NCBI GenBank assembly: GCA_964036665.1
Contig: OZ038530.1
Span: 9,636,501-9,700,500, forward strand
Direction of reading: 5' to 3'
DNA length: 64,000 nucleotides
From: Gordius sp. MW1
Taxonomy: Eukaryota > Nematomorpha > Gordioida > Gordea > Gordiidae
Position numbers and translations under genes: made by a program. Position 1 is the first letter of the stretch, and every line of letters begins with the position of its first letter. Positions 54,601 through 64,000 of this stretch are shown here, one piece after another. The notes under the pieces were generated by a model. That model was not told the origin of the DNA and ran no database searches. It was given only the letters and a program-made list of their open reading frames with translations.

Positions 54601-56565
54601 AGCACCAAAATTTAAACCCAAATCTTATGGGCTTACCACGGATAAATTGTTTCAAATGATATCTACCATAGTAGGGCTCCATGGCCTCATCTAAAGAATA
54701 TATCATCGGATTAGGCGCAATATATTTTTCAAAATTGTTGTTGATATGGTTAACTTTTTTTATGCTTCCAAGTTCCCTGTTAATATTGTTATCAGAAAAG
54801 TGTAAATACTTAAAAATAGTATTAAACCTATCTCTTGCCATACAATTAACAATGGCACTATTATTAACATCTGCCTGAGTCTGCCAATATAGTCGCTTTT
54901 GTGGCAACTTACAATACCCTGATAATAACAACACACCTAGCAGTTTGTAAATTTCATCACATGAAACATTAAAAGTTTCATCACTATATTTATATTTAGC
55001 ATATTTTTCACTTTCTTTACATATAATCTCTATTAAACTTGGATCCCAAAATAGTTGGAACACTTGTAAAGGTGTCAGGGCATCTTTTTGTATAAAAGTC
55101 AATATGTTTGGAACATTTTCTTTAATATTTTGAATTTTAAATTTTGTATGTTCATTAGTTTCTGGCATAAGATTTATTGGACTCCAAGATAAGAGTTTTT
55201 GTTTTTTTGAAGGATTGTCATTTTTATAATTTGGGATAGGAATTTCTAATAACATTTCTGTAGTTGATTGAATTACTTCATTATCTATATCTCTTATTAA
55301 AACTTCAGCTTTTCTTGTTAGGACCCCAGGTCCTAACTTATGAGGATCTTTAATCAAAACTTCATTTTCATCCTCTGAAATTTCATCTTTATCAGAATCA
55401 AGATAGTCTGGAGGTGGAACCAAGGCCAGATCAATTTGTTGAACATTGCTCAATAAGGTATTATTAGATTCCAATAGAGTAAGCACTTCTTCTGTATTCA
55501 AAGGCCTACGGTATGATATATACGACACTCAATTTTAAAGACATATTTTAATATTAAAGTCTTATAAATTTTATATAAAAAACATATCATTTTAAAGAGA
55601 AATTTTTATAGTTTATTAATATATCAAATTAAATTAATTAAATACTGTTTATATAAAAGTTTATTAACAAATACTTACGGAAGGTTCTGTTTTTTCGAAT
55701 TTCTAGAATTACACTTGCTTTTACGAGTTAAAGAAGGCATTGAATAAGGAAACACAATAAAAATGATCCACCAGGAAGGTAGATCACATTTTAAGCTTCA
55801 ATAAAAACTATGTTTGATAATATCTAAGGGCCATTAAGTATTAAAATTTTTAGACTAAAAATGGTCTATTTTGCGTATGATAAATACGACGGTAGGTCTA
55901 AATGGGTTAATAGTGTTATATACCATGGATATAATAAAATGTAGCAATTTTACATCAGTTTAAATTATAAAATCAGTTTTGTAACTTAAATAACAAATTG
56001 CTTTTAATAAAATAATACTTTATAACAAATAAGAAATGTTTCATTCAAATTTATAGTGAGCCAGTATAGTGTATAATAACAACATAAATCTTTGTTAATT
56101 TACTTAATTATTAAAATCTGTTATGCATATATTTTCCCCTTGATTAAGTACTTAATATGCTATTTGTCATTATAAAAGTATTCAGCTTACATCATTTCCT
56201 CTATAATCAATTTCAACATCATCGCCATATACATTAATTTGTTGATTTCGATGATTAAAAACAGTTCCTATAAATCCAAACAAATTTAATACATGTTTAT
56301 TAATAATCAATATTTATAAACCTGGTCTAGGATTTCTTGGATTACATGCCATATCATCTGATATCATCAGAATAATATGTGAATCAGGAATTCCTAGTCT
56401 TTTAAGGCTCCTATATATAGACAGTACATTTGCCACATGCCTATAATTGAACCATGACCTTGAAGTCTCTACTAACAAAGCCCAATTATTTGTATGATCC
56501 TTATTTTGCTGCTTGAAATTTATAGTGCTTTCATATTTATCGTAAATGTCATTTTCAGTTGAAAA
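51659..56565 (-). CDS. PIGK: PIGK/GPI8, GPI transamidase catalytic subunit (copy B)
   Basis: Seven in-phase exons: 56,322-56,565; 56,191-56,267; 53,260-53,371; 52,824-52,920; 52,424-52,541; 52,133-52,243; 51,659-51,832. Together they give about 310 residues of a C13 cysteine protease. The first recognised exon holds [20 protein letters not shown] and [13 protein letters not shown]. Catalytic His lies in [15 protein letters not shown] (exon junction YMTG|HGG) and catalytic Cys in [27 protein letters not shown] and [10 protein letters not shown] complete the family pattern. In the ER lumen this subunit cleaves the C-terminal signal of precursors and joins the GPI anchor. The signal-peptide exon was not found, so the start is open. 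The last exon ends VSKNEL with no membrane segment, unlike the vertebrate protein. A piggyBac sits in the second intron. Confidence 0.95.
53427..55906 (-). mobile_element. piggyBac transposon, 2,480 bp
   Basis: Ends CCCATTAAGACC and, on the other strand, CCCATTTAGACC are flanked by TTAA (53,423-53,426 and 55,907-55,910). The transposase gene fills most of it. PIGK-A has the empty TTAA at 28,544-28,547 in the same intron position. Confidence 0.97.
53732..55528 (-). pseudogene. piggyBac transposase with one in-frame stop
   Basis: The frame is open over 599 codons apart from a TAA at 54,205-54,203 (codon 442), normal length for the family. The DDD catalytic residues are all present: Asp in [10 protein letters not shown] (about 280), in VYIDNFF (about 357) and in GMGGVDLFD (about 469). 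The C-terminal zinc-binding region is intact (RRCGVCHKS ... [12 protein letters not shown]). The third Asp and the zinc region lie after the stop, so the protein should be inactive unless read through. The first codon is GTG at 55,528, so an upstream exon is likely. A candidate begins ATG at about 55,740 ([18 protein letters not shown]) with a GTAAGT donor, but by my reading it joins one base out of frame. Confidence 0.93.
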
Positions 56566-56931
56566 CTTAAAAGATAATAGAAATTACAATATATTTAAAC
56601 TATAATAAGTTATTTAAGTTTATTTAATAGGTAAAAAAATAAGGCTTTCTTTATATAAGATATTTTACAAGCAACAAAATATATTCCTTATTTAAGCTTC
56701 TAAAAGTAAATATTTCAAAATAGAAAGCATATTGTAATGAAATCTAAAAATTATTATGGGATATAAAGAAAAATAGATTTACATTTTTATAATAATATAT
56801 AAATTACAAGATTGAAAATTTGAAATAAAATCCAAAAAACACATGTCGCATAATTTAACATCAAACAGTAAAACCGCCGTTTATCTAAAACAAAAACGAA
56901 CAAAATGAGCTTAATGTACATTATATAGCAT

Positions 56932-57231
56932 TAGGGCTGCACCGATATCAAATTTTTAACCGATACCGATACTACCGATATTTAAATAATTATACCGATA
57001 CCGATATTTTACATCTTATAAAAATTAGACAAATTTATTTTCATAAATAGTTTTTCGATAGTCTCAGGTAGAAGAGATCTTCTATGTGGACTATCAATAT
57101 CACCAGTTATACTAAAAATAGATTCAGAAAAAGTTTAAAGTATCGGTATCGGTACGATTAATATTGGTATCGGTACCGATATCGTTAAAAATCGTGATAT
57201 CGGTACCGATACCGATATCGGTGCAGCCCTA
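56932..57231 (-). mobile_element. hAT element with ZBED-like transposase remnant, 300 bp
   Basis: Termini TAGGGCTGCACCGATATC and GATATCGGTGCAGCCCTA are flanked by perfect TATAGCAT (56,924-56,931 and 57,232-57,239). On the minus strand about 57,140-57,030 reads FSESIFSITGDIDSPHRRSL and ends in PETIEKLF, the signature of the hAT C-terminal dimerisation domain. Confidence 0.92.
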
Positions 57232-57243
57232 TATAGCATACAT

Positions 57244-57901
57244 CATGGTCATGCGCAGGATTTTATTTGAGGGTGGGATTTTAATTTTTTAATATCTAGT
57301 AAATTTTATATGGGATAAAAATAAAATTAATGACATTTTTAATAAAAGATATATTTACATATGTAACATCGCCCTGAGTTCAAGCCAAATTTAGACATTC
57401 TTTTGATACTTAACGGATATATGATAAAAGATTTAAGAGTAATAAACTCATTTGATAAAAACCTGTCATCCTTTTTTTAAAGTTAATTAAAACGAACACA
57501 AGATATAAAATAGCATCGTTTCAGTTTGTGGTTGTCCTGCATGTTCTAGAAATCATCAAAACATAATATCCTAATAATTTGCCACTTTAAAAACTAACAT
57601 AAATTTATTATTAAGTTATTTTTCAATTGTTTTACCTTCGGAACTCAATCTTTTAAAGCTTGGGATAGGTTTTAGTTGATATTTTAATTAGGTTCTTGAT
57701 TGGTGTTAATAACACTTGCCTAAGCAAGGAGCCCTGCAAATTGCTTTTAATGGGCTCATTTATTGGAAAAGCAAGTATTATTGTGCATTAAGCGACTATT
57801 TTACTTGAACTTTTTTTAGTGCATTACATTAATTATATAAAATTTTTAGGGTCCCACGCGTTGGGGTTAACCACGAAATCCTCTCCTTGCGTACGCCCAT
57901 G
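57244..57901. mobile_element. GGGCGTAGCC-like element, 0.66 kb
   Basis: It begins CATGGTCATGCGCAGGATTT and ends TCCTTGCGTACGCCCATG. Flanks GCATACAT (57,236-57,243) and GCATACTT (57,902-57,909) match at seven of eight bases. It sits 12 bases from the preceding hAT element. Confidence 0.75.
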
Positions 57902-58723
57902 GCATACTTATTAATCTTAATATATCACGATTAAATCTAAACTGTAATATAGGAAATTTACGCAAAATACTAGTTTAAATAATTATTGGAATTGACAAAC
58001 GAGCGAAAATTTAAAAGTATTAGTCACAAGGTTATTTTCCACTATTTTAAACCATATTATCTGCTACACTATATTCAGGTGTTTTTGAGATAATTTATAC
58101 TAATCGTAGGTTCGGCCTAAAAAGAAAAAGCATACACTATTCTGCTTTTTAGTAAGGCTAATAGTTTCCAGTACGTATAATAGACTAATTATTCCAAGAC
58201 CATGTAAGGTCATTAAATTTTTTGTACATTTGCAAGCAATGAATATCAAATTTAATATATACTTTGTGGCATTTTGTATATTGAAAAATAGAAAAGGATG
58301 TAAGGTTTAACTAAATATAAAGGATAATTGCTAGAATAGCTTGAAGAAAAAAATCAAAGCTAAGCTTTATTAATATCAGTTAACATATTACAGTATTAGT
58401 TTTTATTCCCCATAAAGCTGTCAGATGTATAAATACGCCATACAATAAATCATCAACGAATTTTTTCAAGTGCTTCAACAATTATCACAAGGCTAAAACA
58501 AGTTTTGATAAATATCATGTGAGTGTTGGATACAAAAAATCGTTTAAATTTACAACGTTAAACTTAAAAAATGTATACAACGTTTTAAATGATGAACGCG
58601 GCTGCATTAGCATTAGACCAAAAGAAACTATAAATACTAATTAAGGACGGTAAAAAAATCGCGAAACATCAATAGTTTAACAAAATGATCTCGATGCAAT
58701 ATTTTTTAAGTCTCCTTTCTTTT

Positions 58724-61700
58724 TTAATTATTGTATTGGGTATGAGGCGTCTGAAACTGTGGCTGATGTTGATAGTAGGGTTGAGTATACTGACCATCCC
58801 CCACCGGAGTCTGGTAGTTGGTCGAAGGCGTGTGATATTGTAGCGGTTCTGCCCCTCCTGCTGATTGCTGATAAATTTGATTTGAAGGGGGAGGGAGCCC
58901 TTGAGGCTTGTTGTTGTACTGCGCTCCTTGGGGATTAACGTTATAAGCGTTGTTGAATCCCGGTTGTCCGTAAGGCGACCCATAATTTAATGCTATTAAA
59001 AAATTATCAATTAATAGATGCTCCGCAGGCGAACATTAGAAAATGTTCAATTTTTTGTGAAAAAAAAATTGGTCAAAAATAATCAGCCTCTCAATAATCG
59101 GTTAGCTAAAGGGAAACTATAAAAATATGAAGTTCTACTATATAGCCTTATAAAACGGGAATCCATCAAGAGGAAAAAGTGTAATTGCCATTGTATTGTT
59201 AACTGCAAGTCGATGTTGGTCGGCGCTTTACAATTGCATAAAGGACAGAAAATTTATATAGAAAAATTCTTAGCGACAGATTTTCACCTATTTATTGACC
59301 AGCTTTTTACGTGAACAAAGAATAAAATGGTTTTAATAAACATTTTAAAAGGTCATTTATTTCTTCATCGTTATTTAAAGAATATATAAAATTTTAACAA
59401 TTCATTGGTCTTACATTTTTATTTAGGCACGTTAGGTTATAGTAATTATGACCTTGAGGTTTAACTAGCTATAGTTTAAAATTACAAGTCGTTAATACTA
59501 GAAATTTTAAGATTATATTTTCTTACTCTTGATTCGAGCCCTCAAAGGTTCAAAATATAAATATAAGTTTAAATTGTATTCAAATCTCACAACCTAGTGC
59601 CTTCAAATTTATGATAATATAAATTAAGCCTTGAATAGCCCCTAAAACTAATAAAATATCAAACTCGCCCTTGCGGCACGTCAAAAAAATCCCTAAGCCT
59701 AACATATAAGAGAGTTAAGAAAAATAGATGAGATATCAGCTTAGCTTAGGGTAAGCGGTATCGACATTTAATTGAGTATTGTTACGAAATACCTTGAGAC
59801 TGTCCTTGGGCCGAGTTGTAATATTGGGGGGCAGGAGGTTGATGCATCATGATAGGGCTAGTCACGGTGAGTGGCGGAAAACCTCCAGGGACCGACAGAG
59901 GCGTAACAAACATGGGGGTATTACTGGGGGCGGCTGAACTAGTATTATTAAAGCTACTACTACCACTACCACCTGCACTGTACCCGTTATAAAAACCCTG
60001 TGGTGTCATGGCTTGATTATAAGAGTGGGCTGGCTGAAAGGGATGGCTCGTGCCTGCCGACGCCATATTAAAAGTTGCACTTGTAGGGAGCTGGGCAATA
60101 GTGGGAGCTGAACAAATTAATATATTGGCTAACACATAGAGGTAAATTATGGATAAAATCATGGTCAAAATATAATTTCTTTAATTTTATCAAACAATAG
60201 ACAGCTAAGTCGAGACAAAATTCTACATAGACGTTACTGTTTCAAGGTTGTTAAATAATAAAAACCCTAAAGTAACCATTAAAATAACATTCATATATAT
60301 ATATATATATATATATATTTGTACTTACTATAAAATTATTATTACTTCACATTAAATTGTATAACTAACTTCGTTTCTGTTCAAAAAGAAAGCTCTTCAA
60401 AATAAAAGCTGATCAGAATGAAAGCTAATAAATCATTTTTGAATATCCCATGTTAAAGTTCGGGGTAGTGTTTTAGGTCAGCGTTTTAGGTTAGGGTTAG
60501 GATTAGATGCACATCAAATTCCCTCCCCATTTGAGATTTAAAAATAAGATGTAATAATTAGATTTATTTATAAGATATCTAAAAATTGTATAGATATTCA
60601 AAAATGGTATAAAAAATGGGATATTCAAAAATAATTGATTAGCCCTTTTTCTCTCAGCTTTTTTTGAACACATTTTAAGGTCTAAATAATTTATTAGCTT
60701 TCATTCTGATCAGCTTTTATTTTGAAGAGCTTTCTTTTTGAATAAGAATCACTTATTTTTACTAACAACCAAGACTGTAAAAACTTTAAAACATAATTAA
60801 AACTCTCTAGATTAGACATACGAACCTTTTAGCAATAAAAATTTCTATAGAATTGTTTAAAACGATCGTTAACTTTTAAATATATTTTTTAATATATAAC
60901 ATTATTGCAAGAGGTTTATTTAAAAAGGGTATTAATGTAATTCAACGCGTTAAACAACACACGAATATTCCTCATTACTTTCTACCGGTTTAATTTGTTG
61001 AGGCGGTTGAGCTAAGGGCTGCGTCGTTTCTCTAACGCTACTGCTACTAGAGGACACATCTAAATTTCCAAACTGATTCAGCACGTTAGCAAACGTCATA
61101 TTTCCCGCGGATGAAGATGGTGGAACATTGCCAGAGCTGGCGGGCCCAGAGATGCTAGGAATTTCGTTATTTACTGTCGCTGGGGTGGAGGGGGCAGCTA
61201 GTATTATTTCGCTGTTCGCGTTAAAATCCGCGTTTTCAAACACCTAATTAGTGTTGGCAAAAAGGGTAAAACAATTTTGATCAGATTAACCCTAATTAAG
61301 GCAGATCGTGTCTTCTAAATGGGCTGGAAAGTTTAAAATATTCGTACCAGGGATTAAAACTAAAACTTTGATGGCACTTTTTGGCTTAGCTTATTATGTG
61401 TTGGTAAACTTAAAGTTAAATGAACTCAATGAGTTAATTTCCAGCATTAGTTGGTAGAAATTGTATAAAAGCAGGGACTTAGTCTAATATAAAAGGGGGA
61501 TGCTTTATTTTAAGATTCAACATAAAATTATTTGTAGGAAACCAAAAAGCATTGACCCCAGAATTACCCTTGTCTAGGCATACAATTTTATAGTACATTT
61601 ACTTGGTTTTTCATATATATATATATATCAATTGTAGTGAAATAATAAAGGCTGTTATTTAGCAAAAATTATACTAACATAATAAATCAATTCAGTTTCA

Positions 61701-62921
61701 TTTTTTATTAACAATGTCATTACCAATTTCATGTAATCATTGAAAATAGTAACAAGTAACATTTCTAAAATTTATAATAGATTTTTTAAAACCCATTTTT
61801 AGAAATGATTTACCTCGTTGTTACGTATTTCTGCACGTTTCCTTTGAGATGGATCCACAGGGTGTGTTTTGATTTCTTGGTAGGGTATCCTATGGAGATA
61901 TCCATAACCAATTCCACATCCTAAACTATAAGGTTTCAGCATAATGTTAATTATTATAATTCAGATTACAAAATTTATTAATGTAAGTAAAGTTCATATA
62001 TATTAAGTGAAAGAATAAATCCTATTTGCTACCTGCCTTGACCTCCCCAGCTTTTATCTGGGGTTATGATGACTTCACGACAGGAATTGGATTTGACATT
62101 ATATATAAATAATTTTAGGGGTCTCCCTTCATGAGCTTCAATCACATTGAAAAAATCATCTGCCTTAAAAGAAAATGTTAATGACAAAAGTAAATACAAT
62201 TACTTCATAGAGCATGGTATCAGCTCCTATAATATAGTCTGAATTTGAAATTAAGCCAGCTTTCTGAGCAGGAGAATTAGGCTCAACTTCCTGATTTTCA
62301 AGTAATAAAAAATGAATACATAACAAAAGGTAGTTTATATTGGCAAATGAAATGTATAGAAAAATCAACAAAAATATTGTAAATAAATGAAATTCAAATC
62401 TTTAAAGGCATATTTTGTTAAAATAATATTGAGTTGAAATATATATTAATTGGGAAATAATTTAAATATATAGAAAGGATATATTTAAAGAATAATTTAC
62501 CAAAACATGCCAAACATTTTCATTTGCACCTTCAAATGAACAAAATCTGATACTAACACCCAAAAGGCCTTGACCACCCCACGTGGTGCTAGGGATTATT
62601 TCAACATTTCTTACCTTCATCATTTTGCTATTATAAACGATTAATTCTACAGATTTTTCAATGTTCATTTTTAATATCTCTTTAAACGTGTCGTCATCTT
62701 TGTTCTAATTTAATATAAAAGTAAAATAAAATATGTACATACCAAACGCGTGTTATCTACGGCTACGATGAAGTCAAAAAATGGATCTAATCCTGCATAA
62801 TATCCAGGAGAATTTTCTTGAACCTTAAAAAATATAAATTACATTAATTGCATGTTACTTTTAACACATGATAACCCTCTATCCCACCGCCAGGTATTTC
62901 AACACTCTGTGAGCCTCCCAT
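58724..62921 (-). CDS. GRASP55/65-like Golgi stacking protein
   Basis: Nine exons join in phase to a 508-residue protein: 62,859-62,921; 62,743-62,823; 62,501-62,704; 62,204-62,290; 62,033-62,163; 61,814-61,925; 60,979-61,243; 59,793-60,107; 58,724-58,992. Start [13 protein letters not shown] has Gly2 for myristoylation. PDZ1 (about 15-105) has [20 protein letters not shown] and [21 protein letters not shown]2 (about 110-205) has [20 protein letters not shown] and [14 protein letters not shown]. The last three exons form a Ser/Pro/Gln/Tyr-rich tail. GRASP proteins tether Golgi membranes by PDZ-mediated oligomerisation at the cytosolic face and act in unconventional secretion; vertebrate tails are phosphoregulatory. 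The length is slightly above vertebrate members (about 440-450). The exon 7 donor (GAAA|GTAATG) is weak but matches the phase; the tail exons are duplicated in unit 1. Confidence 0.97.
60380..60742. mobile_element. 363 bp MITE in GRASP intron 7
   Basis: The ends are about 54 bp inverted copies beginning TTCAAAAAGAAAGCTCTTCA. Unit 1 lacks it at about 48,150. Its core (GGTTAGGGTTAGGATTAGAT and following bases) matches, reversed, 3,352-3,450 in the left arm. Confidence 0.85.
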
Positions 62922-62929
62922 ATGATTTG

Positions 62930-63250
62930 CAATAACTCGTGTCAGAAATCGATTTATATCCACTAGAAACGGCACTAACCATTTACATTTATGGATCATC
63001 CCATTAATCTGTAGCTTAATTAATTTAAAAGCTTTTCCAAACGCCTTATTACCCTTTCAAGAAGCTCATATGTGTCAACATTAAAATTATGGTTGGGAGG
63101 CATTTTTTACGAAGAAGGGGAGGAGAGGTGTAATGCTTATTCTTGAAATTTGCATTCATGTAAATCCAGTGATATAGGATTGCTAAAGGGAGGGGGTTTT
63201 CAAAATTTTTGATGAATATTACTATAACAATATTTTATGGATATTATTTA
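62930..63250. promoter_or_regulatory. Upstream region of GRASP
   Basis: This holds the presumed 5' UTR and promoter by position only. No core promoter motif could be singled out. Confidence 0.3.
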
Positions 63251-63700
63251 CATCATTGGCATAAGTAGGAGTGCCCAAAGGTGTAAGGGGGGGGGGGGTC
63301 AATCTTGTGTCAAAATTTTTTGATCAAAGAATAATTATTAAAATGATATGCATTTAATATCTACAATGGTTTTTGATAAAAAGTATTAATAATATTTTTA
63401 GAGATTTGAATGTACTTAGAAAAAAAGAACAATCAAATTATTTAAAAACTTTGTCCCTATTCCGCTTGTGGTCTTTCTTCCAAGAATGCAATTTGCAAAG
63501 AGCTTCATTCAACTTTTACATACACGCTAACCAGCGCTATTGTTTGAACTAGATATATCCACGGGCCTTTAAATTTGTCCTACCAGTACGAAAAATTTAG
63601 ATACCCGGTCCTAGCCCATTAAGATTAAATTATTACCCGAGCCTGGACCTCTAAATTTTTGCGAAGTACGGGTTCAGCATTAACCTTTCCCAAAAATACT
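63250..63700 (+). mobile_element. Third copy of the inverted-repeat element family (fragment)
   Basis: It matches about 17,690-18,060 of the right arm in direct orientation: shared words include GCAATTTGCAAA and CCATTAAGATTAAATTATT-like text. The rest of the element is absent. Confidence 0.65.
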
Positions 63701-64000
63701 CATTATATTTTGCTGCTTAAAAACGCAAATATTAGTTAATAGGGTAAAAATGTTTGGTAATAATCATGTTAATAAATCATCTATCTCAAACGGGTTTCTA
63801 TTTTTTCTAATCAGCAGCTTGCCGTTTAACTTTCACAGTAGTACTTGTAGCTGCATAAAACCATATGTTCAAATTCAAATATAATTGAAAATTCTTTGGA
63901 AGGTTGATTTATTTAACAAATTACCCAGTTTTGTTAATTTTAAACCTTAAATAAGAAAATAAAAAGTTTCGATATTTACTTATTTAAAAATTACAAGTTC
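63701..64000. other. AT-rich sequence at the window edge
   Basis: No feature was supported. Confidence 0.4.

Larger units (their letters stand above)
49137..61620. repeat. Tandem segmental duplication, unit 2
   Basis: Unit 2 begins at the unit 1/unit 2 junction and ends near 61,600, where it stops matching unit 1 (TTTTATAGTACATTT is shared at 49,103 and 61,588, then the copies part). It holds PIGK-B and GRASP exons 9 to 7. Confidence 0.88.

Noticed and set aside
58440-58540. Possible signal-peptide exon for PIGK-B (minus-strand MIFIKTCFSLVIIVEAL)
   Set aside because: No usable splice donor follows, and the paralogous copy near 38,390 has a stop in the same frame.

Overview
This window looks like AT-rich nuclear DNA of an invertebrate animal. 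Two intron-bearing housekeeping genes sit in a sea of DNA transposons, Helitrons, retroelement debris and satellites. Gene content does not fix the phylum; a cnidarian or arthropod would both fit. No rRNA, confident tRNA or CRISPR array was seen.

Right half (25.7-62.9 kb), all host genes on the minus strand. A complete nine-exon GRASP (Golgi reassembly stacking protein) gene runs from 62,921 to 58,724. It is followed by PIGK/GPI8, the catalytic subunit of GPI transamidase (copy B, seven recognisable exons, 56,565 to 51,659). This GRASP-tail plus PIGK block has been duplicated head to tail: unit 2 is about 49,137-61,620 and unit 1 about 25,717-49,136. Unit 1 carries a decayed PIGK (copy A, 37,351-26,742) and only the last GRASP exons, without exons 1-6. 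Those orphan GRASP tail exons (48,411-48,723; 47,593-47,910; 44,876-45,196; 38,603-38,874) are still open and correctly phased, and exon 8 is doubled.

The two units act as natural before/after alignments. A 2.48 kb piggyBac with one nonsense codon in its transposase (53,427-55,906) is inserted in PIGK-B intron; the TTAA empty site is intact in PIGK-A. A 5.2 kb Helitron (39,019-44,227) with a canonical TC...CTAG end sits in unit 1; unit 2 has the empty A/T site. A 1.9 kb foldback element (49,442-51,345) and a 363 bp MITE (60,380-60,742) are only in unit 2. An 8 kb insertion in the PIGK-A intron carries a TA-flanked element, a LINE remnant and an uninterrupted 4,536 bp (TCTA)n array.

Left half (0.9-25.7 kb): a very large broken inverted repeat (arms about 893-9,110 and 15,950-20,110) made of one retroelement-like family that encodes a 147-residue protein (16,153-16,596, minus strand) and RNase H-like debris. 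The left arm carries three later insertions absent from the right arm (a hAT derivative, a 2.97 kb TIR element, a piggyBac-type MITE). Between the arms lie a roughly 340 bp satellite, a 9-bp-TSD MITE and a short pol-less LTR element holding a perfect 78 bp inverted repeat. Two related Thr/Glu-rich exons (9.5 and 22.2 kb) and a possible two-exon gene fragment (23.5-24.1 kb) are the only other host-like coding candidates.

GRASP and PIGK both act in the early secretory pathway (Golgi stacking and tethering; GPI anchor attachment in the ER), but nothing in the sequence shows co-regulation; their pairing here is positional.
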